A stretch of 64,000 bases of DNA from Oscillospiraceae bacterium (GCA_902762875.1 CACWPS010000001.1:124001-188000), one strand, 5' to 3'. Shown: positions 9,228 to 18,530, counted from the first letter of the stretch. The notes: generated by a model not told the origin, from the sequence alone. Translations and numbers: made by a program.

Positions 9228-9764
9228 ATGAGCAAGTATGAAGGAACACAGACCGAAAAAAATCTTCGCACCGCGTTTTCGGGCGAATCTGAGGCGAGAA
9301 ATAAGTACACCTATTTCGCTTCTGTTGCAAAGAAAGAGGGATATGAGCAGATTTCAGCCCTTTTCTTAAAGACCGCCGAGAACGAAAAAGAGCACGCTAA
9401 GATGTGGTTTAAGGAGTTAGAGGGCTTAGGCGATACCGCCGCTAATCTCCTTTCCGCCGCAGAGGGCGAGAATTACGAGTGGACAGATATGTACGACGGC
9501 TTTGCCAAAACCGCAGAGGAAGAGGGCTTTACAGAGCTTGCTAAAAAATTCCGTATGGTAGCGGCTATTGAAAAGCACCACGAGGAGCGTTACCGTGCAC
9601 TGCTTAAAAATGTTGAGACCGCCGCTGTGTTTGAAAAGAGCGAGGTTAAGGTTTGGGAATGCCGCAACTGCGGTCATATTATGGTGGGTACTAAGGCACC
9701 TGAGGTTTGCCCTGTATGCGCCCATCCCAAGAGCTTTTTTGAAATACACGCCGAAAATTATTAA
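9228..9764 (+). CDS. rbr: Rubrerythrin
   Basis: The 178-residue protein begins at ATG 9228 after AAGGAGGA; an upstream in-frame start at 9168 has no such site. A ferritin-like di-iron domain ([33 protein letters not shown]) is followed by a C-terminal rubredoxin domain with [10 protein letters not shown] and CPVCAHP. Rubrerythrin reduces hydrogen peroxide to water in anaerobes. It is 52 nt after mutS2 and may share its transcript. Confidence 0.96.
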   Translation: MSKYEGTQTEKNLRTAFSGESEARNKYTYFASVAKKEGYEQISALFLKTAENEKEHAKMWFKELEGLGDTAANLLSAAEGENYEWTDMYDGFAKTAEEEGFTELAKKFRMVAAIEKHHEERYRALLKNVETAAVFEKSEVKVWECRNCGHIMVGTKAPEVCPVCAHPKSFFEIHAENY

Positions 9765-9827
9765 TCTGTAATGAATATTTAACCGATTTATTGCCAATAA
9801 TTTCTTTGAACAGAAAGGGGCAAAAAT

Positions 9828-10103
9828 ATGGTTAAAGGTGTAAGTAAAACGGTTATAGTCGTCAATAATACGGGAAGTAAGCTTTTTGAAAAGATTGTTT
9901 TCTATGTGACCCCCGAATATGGGACGCTGAGCGCAAAGCAGCTTAAAAAGGCGGCGAGCAGTTTTTCCTTTAACTATGACGATTCGGCTCCAAAGGCGGC
10001 TTTACGCCGTAGGATAAAGCGAAAACGGCAGATAAGGGCGCTCGTTTTGGCGTCTGCTGTTTTGCTTGCGCTTATTACAGTAGCTTTGATAATAATATTG
10101 TAA
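9828..10103 (+). CDS. Small basic protein with C-terminal membrane anchor
   Basis: This 91-residue protein has a globular N half (KTVIVVNNTGSKLFEKIVFY and on), a strongly basic stretch RRRIKRKRQIR near 61-71, and one C-terminal transmembrane helix (ALVLASAVLLALITVALIII). The arrangement predicts a tail anchor with the N-terminus in the cytosol. AGAAAGGGG lies 9 nt before ATG. The function is not recognised. It sits between rubrerythrin and two polytopic membrane proteins. Confidence 0.65.
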   Translation: MVKGVSKTVIVVNNTGSKLFEKIVFYVTPEYGTLSAKQLKKAASSFSFNYDDSAPKAALRRRIKRKRQIRALVLASAVLLALITVALIIIL

Positions 10104-10200
10104 ATATTTTATTAAAAATGCAGGGAGTACCACAGTATTTCTTGCATTTATTTTTTATATGTATTATAATAAGTGCATTATAATGAAATTTGGTGTGCTT

Positions 10201-10788
10201 ATGAAAGAATTATTAAAGGGCGGCGGAAAGCTGTTTTTAAAAACTATTGTAATAAACCTTATGTGCTTTTTTATTGTGCTTTCGTTCAGCGTTATTACAA
10301 CTATGCTTTTTAAGGGTGCTGTAGGCTCTAAGCTTTCAAACAGCGGAATGGCCTGCTTTTTGATTGTTTCTCAAATATTTGCTTTTTGCTTCACCTGCGG
10401 ATTTATTTATCCCGAGCTTTGGCACATAGGTACAAAAGACAGCAATCTTTTAAAATTCAAGCATAAAAGTGAAGATAAATTTAAGGGTTTTAAAATCGGT
10501 GCTGTCGCAATTGTACCAAACTATTTATTCCTTGTTTTTCTTGCTATAGCAAGGGTAGGGCTTTTTCCGAAATTTCCAATGGCGCTTTACAAGCTGCTTA
10601 ATTCGTCGGTATATTCCTTAATTCATGTAATTGTCGGTTCTGCTGTTGCAGTATCGGAATTGTCAGCTTGGCGGTTAGCTCTGCTGTTCATACTGCCTTT
10701 AATTGTCCCTGCTATTGCAGGCGTTTCATATATTTTAGGGTATAAAAATATTTCTTTAAGCGAAAAATTTATTTACAAGAAAAATTAG
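10201..10788 (+). CDS. Polytopic membrane protein, function unknown
   Basis: From ATG 10201 the product is 195 residues; upstream in-frame starts at 10159 and 10183 are possible, and no clear ribosome-binding site settles it. Four to five hydrophobic segments are visible (TIVINLMCFFIVLSF, FLIVSQIFAFCFTCGFIY, VPNYLFLVFLAIA, LALLFILPLIVPAIAG). No catalytic motif is seen. It is 17 nt upstream of the DUF624-like gene and probably co-transcribed with it. Family not recognised. Confidence 0.6.
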   Translation: MKELLKGGGKLFLKTIVINLMCFFIVLSFSVITTMLFKGAVGSKLSNSGMACFLIVSQIFAFCFTCGFIYPELWHIGTKDSNLLKFKHKSEDKFKGFKIGAVAIVPNYLFLVFLAIARVGLFPKFPMALYKLLNSSVYSLIHVIVGSAVAVSELSAWRLALLFILPLIVPAIAGVSYILGYKNISLSEKFIYKKN

Positions 10789-10805
10789 AGCAGGAGAGTT
10801 AAATA

Positions 10806-11654
10806 ATGGCAGGTTTTTTTGGTTTGTTTAATTATGAAAAGGAAGGTCCGGGAATATCTAAAAATGCCCCAAAAAAGAAGACCTTTATAGTTTTTTTTGA
10901 GACCTTTTTCCGTAATTTCTGGAAATTTATTAATATAAATTTGGTATACTCTATAGTATCCATTCCTATTGTTACAAACGGATTAGCGGCGGCGGGTATT
11001 ACCAATGTGACCCGTAATATCGCAAGGGACAAGCATTCTTTCGGATTAAGTGATTTTTTCGAAACAATAAAGAAAAATTGGAAGCAGGCGCTTCCTGTGG
11101 GGATAATTAACGCCCTTTTGTACATAATTCTTTTTTATGATATTTATTTCTTTAATTTCGCTTCCGAGGGTACAATAGCCATTGTAGGTCTGGCCTTAGC
11201 ACTTTCTATGACCTTTATTTTTACGGTTATGCAGTTTTATATTTGGACCCTTATGATTACCTTTGATTTTAAGCTAAAGCAGCTTTATAAAAACAGCTTT
11301 AAATTCGTTTTTATTAATATGAAAATGAATTTGCTTTGCTTTTTTTCAATAGCCCTTATTTATGCCGTCAATATCGCAATTTTGTTCCTTTTTAAAAGTT
11401 ATTTTTTTCCGGTACTTTCAATAGAACTGTTTTTGTATATTATACTTTTTCCTTCCTTTAGGTATTTGCTTGTTCAGTACTGTGTTTTCCCGTCGATTAA
11501 AAAGCATATAATTGACCCGTATTATAAGGAACATCCTGACGCGGATATTGAAAAACGCCAAAATCTCGGAATCGAGGTTGAAAGGAAAACCGAACCTACG
11601 CCTGACGGTGAGGACGGCGGGGAAGAAGAACCCGAAAATGTCTTTGAAGACTAA
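10806..11654 (+). CDS. DUF624/YesL-like membrane protein
   Basis: The 282-residue protein has several transmembrane segments and the DUF624 (YesL) pattern: FETFFRNFWKFININLVYSI near the N-terminus, a GLAAAGITNVTRNIARDKHS loop, then FFETIKKNWKQALP before the next helix. The C-terminal tail is soluble and acidic (about 250-282). YesL-like proteins are common near sugar ABC transporters, but no transporter is here, so no role is assigned. AGGAGAG precedes the ATG. Confidence 0.75.
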   Translation: MAGFFGLFNYEKEGPGISKNAPKKKTFIVFFETFFRNFWKFININLVYSIVSIPIVTNGLAAAGITNVTRNIARDKHSFGLSDFFETIKKNWKQALPVGIINALLYIILFYDIYFFNFASEGTIAIVGLALALSMTFIFTVMQFYIWTLMITFDFKLKQLYKNSFKFVFINMKMNLLCFFSIALIYAVNIAILFLFKSYFFPVLSIELFLYIILFPSFRYLLVQYCVFPSIKKHIIDPYYKEHPDADIEKRQNLGIEVERKTEPTPDGEDGGEEEPENVFED

Positions 11655-11708
11655 AACTCCCTATAGCCGCATATATTATCCTATAGAGTAATTTTAGGGG
11701 TGGAAAAT

Positions 11709-11990
11709 ATGTGCTGCAGAATAGCGGATATGCGAAATAAGCAGGTTGTTTGCATTAAAAACGGCTGTGTTTTAGGTTATGTTTACGATGTTGAATTCAA
11801 CACGGCAGACGGCAGTCTTACCGCTGTTATAATACCGGGCAAGCCTCGTTTTTTGGGGATTTTCGGTAGGGAAGAGGATATTGTTATCCCTTGGTCGGAG
11901 ATTGAGGTTATAGGCCCTGAAACAATCCTTGTAACAACCGATTCCACGCCCTTCGAAGCCCGTTCAAAAAAAGGCTTTTTATGGAATTAA
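11709..11990 (+). CDS. ylmC: PRC-barrel sporulation protein, YlmC/YmxH family
   Basis: This short PRC-barrel protein has the YlmC/YmxH pattern RIADMRNKQVVCIKNGCVLG, then DVEFNTADGSLTAVIIPG and EEDIVIPWSEIEVIG. A GTG at 11700 overlaps the AGGGG site, so ATG 11709 (93 residues), 8 nt after it, is preferred. YlmC/YmxH proteins are sporulation-linked and of unknown mechanism. Its place just before spoIVB agrees with a sporulation role. Confidence 0.82.
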   Translation: MCCRIADMRNKQVVCIKNGCVLGYVYDVEFNTADGSLTAVIIPGKPRFLGIFGREEDIVIPWSEIEVIGPETILVTTDSTPFEARSKKGFLWN

Positions 11991-11994
11991 ATTT

Positions 11995-12021
11995 TAACCG
12001 CCTATTAAGGCGGTTATTTTT
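11995..12021 (+). terminator. Intrinsic terminator after ylmC
   Basis: The stem TAACCGCC/GGCGGTTA around a TATTAA loop is followed by TTTTTG. It separates ylmC from spoIVB, so spoIVB probably has its own promoter. Confidence 0.65.
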
Positions 12022-12074
12022 GTAATAACTATTTTATGATAAAATGCGCAAAATAATCACGGGAAGTGATTGTT

Positions 12075-13313
12075 TTGAAATTTGCACGCATTTTAACAAA
12101 AAGCCTATTCTATATATTTTTGGCACTTGATATTGTTATTTTTTCGATGATAGCATATCTTGATACGACAGTAACAGATGATTACAAAATTAAAAAGGGT
12201 GACCCTTTAACCTTTGACACGGCGGTGCCCATAACCGCCGTATATGAAGGCACAAAGCTTTCGGCAAGTGAAAAAAGCGACAGCATAGGTGAGGAATTTG
12301 ATGTAGAGCTTAAGGCCTTCGGAATAATACCTTTTTCTACAGTAAGCGTTGAGGTAGTGGACGAGCTTCAGGTTTCAGTTTTGGGAACGCCCTTTGGTAT
12401 GAAGCTGTATACAGACGGTGTTCTTGTAATTGATATGACAGATGTTGAAACCGAAAACGGAAATGTTAATCCCGCAAAAGAGGCAGGCATAAAAAAGGGT
12501 GATTATATCGTTTCGGTGGACGGCAGAGAAATAACAACCAATGAGGAGCTGGGTGCAGCAGTTGAAGCTTCGGCAGGTAATGAAATGAAATTTGAAATTA
12601 AGAGAAACGGGAAAACAAAAATCATCCGTTTTTGTGCGGCGCTTTCAAAGGAAACTAATAGCTACAAAATTGGGCTTTGGGTGCGTGACAGCAGTGCGGG
12701 AATAGGCACGCTTACCTTTTACAGTCCCGCTACAGGTGTAGTTTGCGGATTGGGACACGGCGTTTGTGATGAGGATACAGAAGAGCTTTTAGAGCTTGAT
12801 TCAGGGGAGCTTGTCACAGCCGAGATTATTTCTGTGGAAAAGGGGAGCTCGGGAAATCCGGGACAGCTTAAGGGTAAATTCACCTACAGTACTATAGGTG
12901 CAATAGATTTAAACAGTGAATGCGGAATTTTCAGCCTTTTGCAGGGGAAGCTGAATCTTTCAAACCTGACCGAAATAGCTTTAAAACAAGAGGTAAAGGA
13001 CGGGGATGCGCAGCTTTTATGCACTGTAAACGGTGAGTCGCCAAAGCTTTTTTCCTGCAGTATTAAAAAAAAGAATGCCGCATATTTGTCGCCTACAAAA
13101 AACCTTATCGTCACCGTAACCGATAAGGAGCTGTTAAACCTTACAGGCGGAATAGTGCAGGGAATGTCGGGCAGCCCTATTTTGCAAAACGGCAAGCTGG
13201 TGGGCGCTGTAACTCATGTTTTAATTGACGACCCGACCAGCGGCTACGGCATCTTCGCAGAGAATATGCTAAAAACCGCACAAGGAGTCGAAGAATTAAA
13301 AAAGGCGGGGTAA
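12075..13313 (+). CDS. spoIVB: SpoIVB serine peptidase
   Basis: A membrane anchor near residues 8-27 is followed by a PDZ domain (NPAKEAGIKKGDYIVSVDGR near 140) and an S55 peptidase domain. The catalytic candidates are His in CGLGHGVCD, Ser in GMSGSPILQ and Asp in HVLIDDPTSGYGIF. SpoIVB is secreted from the forespore and cleaves SpoIVFA to trigger sigma-K activation. TTG 12075 is 8 nt after GGGAAG; GTG 12066 overlaps that site. The expected clostridial neighbour spo0A is absent; a repeat region follows instead. Confidence 0.93.
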   Translation: MKFARILTKSLFYIFLALDIVIFSMIAYLDTTVTDDYKIKKGDPLTFDTAVPITAVYEGTKLSASEKSDSIGEEFDVELKAFGIIPFSTVSVEVVDELQVSVLGTPFGMKLYTDGVLVIDMTDVETENGNVNPAKEAGIKKGDYIVSVDGREITTNEELGAAVEASAGNEMKFEIKRNGKTKIIRFCAALSKETNSYKIGLWVRDSSAGIGTLTFYSPATGVVCGLGHGVCDEDTEELLELDSGELVTAEIISVEKGSSGNPGQLKGKFTYSTIGAIDLNSECGIFSLLQGKLNLSNLTEIALKQEVKDGDAQLLCTVNGESPKLFSCSIKKKNAAYLSPTKNLIVTVTDKELLNLTGGIVQGMSGSPILQNGKLVGAVTHVLIDDPTSGYGIFAENMLKTAQGVEELKKAG

Positions 13314-13319
13314 TATTAT

Positions 13320-13347
13320 AAACGGTCAGCATAATTGCTGACCGTTT
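13320..13347 (+). terminator. Stem-loop after spoIVB
   Basis: AAACGGTCAGC pairs perfectly with GCTGACCGTTT around ATAATT. It starts 7 nt after the spoIVB stop. The T run is only three bases, so termination may be incomplete. Confidence 0.55.
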
Positions 13348-13510
13348 GAGAGTGTCGATAAACCGTATTTCGCCTCCCTCTGACGAGGGTGCGGGTGTCC
13401 GGTGGACACCGTTGCGAAGCAACAGCACCGACCGAAACGGCAGTTGAGAGGTATGACTACCCCTCAGTCTGCTCCGCAGACAGCTCCCCTGACAAGGGGA
13501 GCCGAAAACA
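13348..13510. repeat. Intergenic hairpin-rich repeat element
   Basis: No coding frame is supported. The region holds consecutive small inverted repeats: GGTGTCC/GGACACC, GTTGC/GCAAC, TCTGC/GCAGA and CTCCCCT/AGGGGAG. The ACCCCTCAGTC...CTCCCCTGAC pattern resembles short repeats that recur between genes in Oscillospiraceae genomes (recalled, not searched). It fills the gap between convergent spoIVB and dapB. Confidence 0.5.
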
Positions 13511-13533
13511 GTCTTTAATATAGTATTAAATTT

Positions 13534-14289
13534 TTACTCAAAGGACATAATACTGTTCATATCGTAAAGTCCCGCTTTTTTATTGTAAAGGAATTTTGCG
13601 GCACGCACAGAGCCAACAGCGAAAACTTCCTTAGACTGTGCGGAGTGGGAAATTGTTATAACCTCATCGTGACCTGCAAAGATAACATCGTGCTCGCCTA
13701 CAATTGTGCCGCCCCGTACAGAATGTATACCAATCTCGTTTTTAGGCCTTTTACGGCGAACCGAGTGGCGGTCGTACTCGTAATTAAGCTTATCATCAAA
13801 AACCGAATTAACGGCATTTGCAAGCATTATAGCCGTACCCGAGGGGGCGTCAAGCTTTTGGTTGTGGTGTTTTTCGATAATTTCAATATCAAAGCCGTCA
13901 CCTAAAATCTGCGCCGCCTTTGTTGCAAGGCTGGCTATAAGGTTTACGCCAAGGGACATATTGAATGTGAAGAAAATCGGCACTTTTTCAGCCGAAGTTT
14001 TGATTTTCTCAATCTGCGTATCGCTGTATCCTGTGGTTGCAATAACGGCGGGGGTATTGGTCTTTACCGCATAATCAAGTAAATCGTCAAGCAAAGCAGG
14101 GTTTGAAAAATCTATAATAACATCTGCTTTAAAATTTATATCGGCAAAAGAGGAGAAAATCGGGAATTTTTCACCGTTATTGATTTTATCAACACCCGCT
14201 GTAATTTCTAATTCTCCGTCAGCCTCGGCGGTGGCGGCAACAAAGCCCCCCATTTTTCCCGAAGCACCGCAAAGAATAGCCTTTATCAT
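13534..14289 (-). CDS. dapB: 4-hydroxy-tetrahydrodipicolinate reductase
   Basis: The 251-residue DapB has an N-terminal Rossmann motif GASGKMGGFV and the family signature EKHHNQKLDAPSGTA near 142-156, with the catalytic His and substrate-binding Lys. It reduces the DapA product with NAD(P)H in the lysine and meso-diaminopimelate route; in spore formers the intermediate also feeds dipicolinate. It is the last gene of asd-dapA-dapB, 33 nt after dapA. Confidence 0.95.
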   Translation of the reverse strand: MIKAILCGASGKMGGFVAATAEADGELEITAGVDKINNGEKFPIFSSFADINFKADVIIDFSNPALLDDLLDYAVKTNTPAVIATTGYSDTQIEKIKTSAEKVPIFFTFNMSLGVNLIASLATKAAQILGDGFDIEIIEKHHNQKLDAPSGTAIMLANAVNSVFDDKLNYEYDRHSVRRKRPKNEIGIHSVRGGTIVGEHDVIFAGHDEVITISHSAQSKEVFAVGSVRAAKFLYNKKAGLYDMNSIMSFE

Positions 14290-14322
14290 TTATTTCACAT
14301 CCTGAACTTTATGGAATTTGTT

Positions 14323-15210
14323 TTACAGACAACCGCACTCTTGAAGCTTAAGCCTTAAATTTTCAAGCGCCTTTTCTTCCATTGGATAAAGGGGAAGTCT
14401 GCAAGGCCCCGCATTTAAACCTAAAAGATTCATAGCCGCTTTAACCGGTATGGGGTTTACATCGCTGAAAAGGGCATTCATAAGCCCTGTGTACTTAATC
14501 TGCAAATCAGCCGCTTTTTGAGTATTGCCGTTTAAATATTCTGCGCAAATTTCGTGCATAACATTCGGCAGGAAGTTTGACATTACCGAAATAACGCCGA
14601 TACCGCCTAAAGACATAATCGGAACCGTCTGGTCATCGTTACCCGAATAAAAATCAAGGTCATCGCCGCATAAATAGCGGGTTTTGGCAACCGAAGCAAG
14701 GTCGCCGTTAGCTTCCTTTGTAGCCACAATATTCGGGTGCTTTGAAAGCTCCTTATATGTTTCGGGCTTAATGGCAACCCCCGTGCGGGAGGGCACATTG
14801 TAAAGAATAACGGGCTTGTTTACACGGTCTGCTATATAATTATAGTGGGCTACAAGACCACGCTGTGAGGTTTTGTTGTAATAAGGGGTGACCATTAAAA
14901 AGGCATCTGCACCCGCTTTTTCAGCATCGGCGCATAAACCTACCGAATAAACCGTATCGTTACTTCCCGTACCCGCAATAAGCGGAACTCTGCCGCCGTT
15001 TGCCTTTGCGGCGGTCTCAATAACCTTTACATGCTCATCATAGCCGAGTGTAGATTTTTCTCCCGTAGTTCCGCAGATTACAAGGGCATCAATACCGCCC
15101 TTTATCTGCTCATCAACAAGGGAGGAAAGGCGGCTGAAATTAACGCTACCGTCCTCATTCATTGGGGTGATAAGCGCAGTTGCGGCTCCCGTGAAAATTC
15201 TTTTTTTCAT
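14323..15210 (-). CDS. dapA: 4-hydroxy-tetrahydrodipicolinate synthase
   Basis: The 295-residue TIM-barrel aldolase condenses pyruvate with aspartate semialdehyde. GTTGEKSTL near 47 is the substrate loop, Tyr sits in ILYNVPSRTG near 136, and the Schiff-base Lys in NIVATKEANGD near 163. AAAGGAGTGG precedes the ATG. It is 26 nt after asd in the same direction, so the enzymes making and using aspartate semialdehyde are co-expressed. Confidence 0.96.
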   Translation of the reverse strand: MKKRIFTGAATALITPMNEDGSVNFSRLSSLVDEQIKGGIDALVICGTTGEKSTLGYDEHVKVIETAAKANGGRVPLIAGTGSNDTVYSVGLCADAEKAGADAFLMVTPYYNKTSQRGLVAHYNYIADRVNKPVILYNVPSRTGVAIKPETYKELSKHPNIVATKEANGDLASVAKTRYLCGDDLDFYSGNDDQTVPIMSLGGIGVISVMSNFLPNVMHEICAEYLNGNTQKAADLQIKYTGLMNALFSDVNPIPVKAAMNLLGLNAGPCRLPLYPMEEKALENLRLKLQECGCL

Positions 15211-15236
15211 AAAAGACCACTCCTTTTAAAAGTGAA

Positions 15237-16319
15237 TCAGTCCATCCAGCCTTTGGCGCAAAGAAGCTCTGCCAACAGCACAGCACCGCCTGCGGCTCCT
15301 CTTAAAGTGTTGTGAGAAACACAAACAAACTTGTAGTCATACTGAGTATCCTCACGAAGTCTGCCTACAGAAACTGCCATACCGCCTTCTAAATCACGGC
15401 AGAGCTTTGTCTGGGGCATATCGTCCTCGGTATAATAATGGAGGAACTGATTGGGTGCGTGGGGAAGGGAGAGCGCCTGCGGCTCGCCTGAATAGCTGTT
15501 CCAAATATCAATAATTTCGTCCTTTGAGGGCTTGTTCTTAAAATCAACGAATACAGCGGCTAAGTGACCGTCGGAAACGGGCACACGAATGCACTGCGCA
15601 GTAAATTTCGGGTCCTTAGCGGGTACAATCTCGCCGTTTTCAATCTTACCCCAAATCTTAAGGGGCTCTTTTTCACTCTTTTCTTCCTCGCCGCCGATGT
15701 AGGGTATTACATTGTCTACCATTTCGGGCCAGCGCTCAAAGGTTTTGCCCGCACCTGAAATCGCCTGATAGGTACATACAAGCACCTTTTCGATTCCGTA
15801 CTTTTCATCAAGGGGATAAAGCGCAGGAACATAGCTTTGAAGCGAGCAGTTAGACTTAACTGCGATAAAGCCGCGCTTTGTGCCGAGACGCTTTCTCTGA
15901 GCATTAATAATCTCAGCATGGTCGGCGTTGATTTCGGGAATAATCATCGGCACATCGGGTGTAAAGCGGTGGGCACTGTTGTTTGATATAACAGGGCACT
16001 CGTGCTTTGCGTATTTTTCCTCAAGAGACTTGATTTCGTCCTTTTTCATATTAACGGCGCAGAAGACAAAATCAACCGCCTCGGTGATTTTATCGATATC
16101 TGCCTCTGCGTCAAAAACGGCCATATTCTTTAAATTCTCAGGTATAGTAGCCTTCATGGCCCAGCGACTGCCGATTGCCTCTTCATAGGTTTTGCCCGCA
16201 GAAGACGAGCTTGCCGCAAGGGCTGTGACATTAAACCACGGATGGTCGTGTAGCAAAAGCGCAAAGCGCTGACCTACCATTCCCGTAGCTCCGATGATAC
16301 CTACATTGTATTTTTTCAT
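15237..16319 (-). CDS. asd: Aspartate-semialdehyde dehydrogenase
   Basis: The 360-residue protein begins with the NADP motif GIIGATGMVGQRF. The catalytic Cys is in KSNCSLQSYVPAL near 157, and the longer form matches the archaeal/fungal-type ASADH rather than the E. coli type. It converts aspartyl phosphate to the semialdehyde used by DapA. It is the first gene of the dap operon and diverges from queA over about 190 nt, where no riboswitch was recognised. Confidence 0.93.
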   Translation of the reverse strand: MKKYNVGIIGATGMVGQRFALLLHDHPWFNVTALAASSSSAGKTYEEAIGSRWAMKATIPENLKNMAVFDAEADIDKITEAVDFVFCAVNMKKDEIKSLEEKYAKHECPVISNNSAHRFTPDVPMIIPEINADHAEIINAQRKRLGTKRGFIAVKSNCSLQSYVPALYPLDEKYGIEKVLVCTYQAISGAGKTFERWPEMVDNVIPYIGGEEEKSEKEPLKIWGKIENGEIVPAKDPKFTAQCIRVPVSDGHLAAVFVDFKNKPSKDEIIDIWNSYSGEPQALSLPHAPNQFLHYYTEDDMPQTKLCRDLEGGMAVSVGRLREDTQYDYKFVCVSHNTLRGAAGGAVLLAELLCAKGWMD

Positions 16320-16509
16320 TAGTAAAACATTCCTTTCGCAAACATATTTGCAAATTTAGGCTTGATATATATTGAAAACTGCAATATAATTAAACCGTCA
16401 GGCAAAAGAATTGTGTTTGCCGCATATTCTTTTACCATTTATCATAACATTACAAATAATGTTTGTCAATTTATTTTATGCGAAAAACGAAGGAAAGTTT
16501 TATATTATT

Positions 16510-17532
16510 ATGAAAACAAGCGATTTTTTTTATGATTTACCGGAGGAGCTTATAGCGCAAACACCCTTAGAGCCCAGAAATTCCTCAAGGCTTATGGTTT
16601 TATCAAAAACCGACGGCAAAATTTCCCACAATCATTTTTACGATTTGCCGAAATTTCTTAAAAAGGGCGATTGCTTAGTGCTTAATGATACCCGAGTTCT
16701 CCCAGCGAGGCTTTACGGCGTTAGAGAGGATACGGCTGCGGTTGTGGAGTTTGTACTTCTTCGTCAGCACGGCAATAAGCTTTGGGAATGTCTTGCGGGA
16801 CCGGGTAAAAAGGCTAAGACGGGGTATAGCTTTAAGTTTTCGGATAAGCTTAAAGCTACCGTCACAGATGTCCTCCCGGACGGCAACCGTATGATAGAGT
16901 TTTCCTGTGACGGGGATTTCTTCGCCGTACTTGACGAGGTCGGTCAAATGCCGCTCCCGCCCTATATTAAGGAAAAGCTTACCGATAAGGAGCGTTACCA
17001 GACGGTTTACTCAAACGAGGCGGGCTCTGCCGCCGCTCCGACAGCGGGGCTTCATTTTACCAAGGAAATGCTCGAAGAAATTAAGAATATGGGTGTAAAT
17101 ATCGCTTATGTAACCCTACATGTGGGCTTAGGCACATTCAGGCCCGTAAAGGTCGAGGAGATAACCGACCATAAAATGCACTCGGAGCATTTTTATATTC
17201 CCGAAGAAGCCGCAAAAACTATAAATGAAACCAAGAAAAACGGCGGCAGGGTTATTTGCGTAGGCACCACATCATGCAGAACCCTTGAAAGCTGTGCTAC
17301 GCAGTACGGCGAAATTTGTGCTTGCTCGGGGGATACCGATATATTTATTTATCCGGGTTATAAATTCAAGGCTATGGACGCCCTGATTACTAATTTCCAC
17401 CTGCCCGAAAGCACCCTTATAATGCTTGTTTCCGCCTTTGCGGGCTACGAAAACACAATTAACTCCTACAATACCGCCGTTAAAGAGAAATACAGATTTT
17501 TCAGCTTCGGAGACGGTATGTTAATTGTATAA
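16510..17532 (+). CDS. queA: tRNA ribosyltransferase-isomerase QueA
   Basis: From ATG 16510 (AAGGAAAG upstream) the product is 340 residues and begins [20 protein letters not shown], the usual QueA N-terminus; the frame runs back to 16411 without support. Family motifs include [13 protein letters not shown] near 178, [10 protein letters not shown] near 204, [10 protein letters not shown] near 250 and [11 protein letters not shown] near 300. QueA makes epoxyqueuosine in tRNA from SAM. Its last 27 nt recur twice downstream in altered form. Confidence 0.95.
   Translation: MKTSDFFYDLPEELIAQTPLEPRNSSRLMVLSKTDGKISHNHFYDLPKFLKKGDCLVLNDTRVLPARLYGVREDTAAVVEFVLLRQHGNKLWECLAGPGKKAKTGYSFKFSDKLKATVTDVLPDGNRMIEFSCDGDFFAVLDEVGQMPLPPYIKEKLTDKERYQTVYSNEAGSAAAPTAGLHFTKEMLEEIKNMGVNIAYVTLHVGLGTFRPVKVEEITDHKMHSEHFYIPEEAAKTINETKKNGGRVICVGTTSCRTLESCATQYGEICACSGDTDIFIYPGYKFKAMDALITNFHLPESTLIMLVSAFAGYENTINSYNTAVKEKYRFFSFGDGMLIV
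17506..17532 (+). repeat. queA 3'-end repeat, copy 1 (within the gene)
   Basis: The 27 nt that encode the end of QueA, with core GGAGACGGTATGTTAATTG. Altered copies end the 73-bp repeats at 18446-18518 and 19320-19392. This is presumably the original sequence. Confidence 0.7.
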
Positions 17533-17680
17533 AATCCACAAACACAACAGATAAAATCAAATATTATATGCATATAATTATCAATTAGTAAAGTGATTTT
17601 GCCGGTTGGTAATTTAATTTTAATGGCAGTTAAGCCTAAAAAATTTACACTTTTTACAGATATAAAATTTTGAAAATCTA

Positions 17681-17709
17681 TTGACAATATGTGTTTTATC
17701 ACATATAAT
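17681..17709 (+). promoter_or_regulatory. Sigma-A promoter of the toxin/antitoxin pair
   Basis: TTGACA (17681-17686), 17-nt spacer, TATAAT (17704-17709), a perfect consensus. The ORF opening at 17689 would start inside it, so translation must begin further down, at about 17737. Confidence 0.8.
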
Positions 17710-17736
17710 ATAAGTGAGGTTAAATCAAAGGAGTTG

Positions 17737-18093
17737 GTGAAACTGTTTGAGGTCGAATATTATGAGAAAAGTGACGGTACATATCCTGCTGAAGAATTTA
17801 TTCTTTCGCAAGATATAAAAATGCAGACGAAATTATTCCGTCTCCTTGAACTACTCGAACTAAAAGGAAACGAATTGCGAGAACCGTATTCAAAATCGCT
17901 TTCAGACGGAATTTTTGAAATTCGTGCGATTCAGGGGAATAATATAACGAGAGTCTTGTACTTTTTCGTTGTAGATAAAAAAATCATACTCACAAACGGC
18001 TTTGTCAAGAAAACGCAAAAGACACCCGAAAACGAAATTGTACTGGCGAAAAAATATCGTAAAGATTATGAACTCAGAAAGGGGAATTTATAA
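17737..18093 (+). CDS. RelE/HigB-type toxin (Gp49-like family)
   Basis: The protein is about 118 residues, with the phage Gp49-like/HigB pattern: FEVEYYEKSDGTYPAEEFI at the start, then KSLSDGIFEIRAIQGNNITRVLYFF, then LTNGFVKKTQKTPENEI. Members are ribosome-dependent mRNA interferases. AAAGGAG at 17728-17733 is followed by TTG, GTG and CTG candidates; GTG 17737 is used here. Its stop overlaps the antitoxin ATG. The pair has a consensus promoter and lies directly behind queA as an accessory cassette. Confidence 0.8.
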   Translation: MKLFEVEYYEKSDGTYPAEEFILSQDIKMQTKLFRLLELLELKGNELREPYSKSLSDGIFEIRAIQGNNITRVLYFFVVDKKIILTNGFVKKTQKTPENEIVLAKKYRKDYELRKGNL

Positions 18094-18380
18094 TGGGAAA
18101 AAATTTTAGAGAAACGCTGAATGAGCAACTCAAAAATCCTGAATTTAAAAAAGAATGGGATGCACTTGAACCCGAATATCAAATTATCAAGGCTATGCTT
18201 GACACTCGCAACGAAAAAGCTATGACACAAAAGCAACTGGCTGATATTACAGGTATACCACAAGCCGATATCAGCAGACTTGAAAACGGAAATGCCAACC
18301 CTTCCCTTAGAACCTTGCAAAGACTTGCCGACGGAATGGGAATGAAACTCAAGCTTGAGTTTGTTCCTGCGAACAGATAA
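18093..18380 (+). CDS. HigA-like XRE antitoxin
   Basis: The 95-residue protein has an N-terminal helix region and a C-terminal Cro/CI HTH: MTQKQLADITGIPQADISRLENGNANPSLRTLQRLADGMG (about 43-82). It should neutralise the upstream toxin and repress the operon. It begins at ATG 18093, overlapping the toxin stop by 1 nt. Toxin-first order is typical of higBA-type loci. Confidence 0.85.
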   Translation: MGKNFRETLNEQLKNPEFKKEWDALEPEYQIIKAMLDTRNEKAMTQKQLADITGIPQADISRLENGNANPSLRTLQRLADGMGMKLKLEFVPANR

Positions 18381-18445
18381 AACATCTTTGGCGGTGCAGT
18401 ATTAAATTCTGTGCCGTCCATTTGTGTTATGATTAAGTAATAAGC

Positions 18446-18518
18446 ATTACCGATTGGCAATGCAATTTTACCAATCTTATATCCCGTGTACATCGGCGAC
18501 GGTATGTTAATTTTATAA
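18446..18518 (+). repeat. 73-bp repeat, copy 2 (degenerate queA 3' end)
   Basis: It aligns without gaps to 19320-19392, with about 57 of 73 positions equal by hand count. Its last 27 nt match the queA terminus. It separates the HigBA-like cassette from the DUF4160/DUF2442 cassette. Confidence 0.7.
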
Positions 18519-18530
18519 TTGCAAGCTCAG

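Noticed and set aside
16411-16509. N-terminal extension of queA from 16411
   Set aside because: It has no ribosome-binding site and the sequence after ATG 16510 is the canonical QueA N-terminus.
16320-16509. Lysine riboswitch before asd
   Set aside because: The asd-queA gap is AT-rich and shows none of the conserved lysine-riboswitch core stems by eye.
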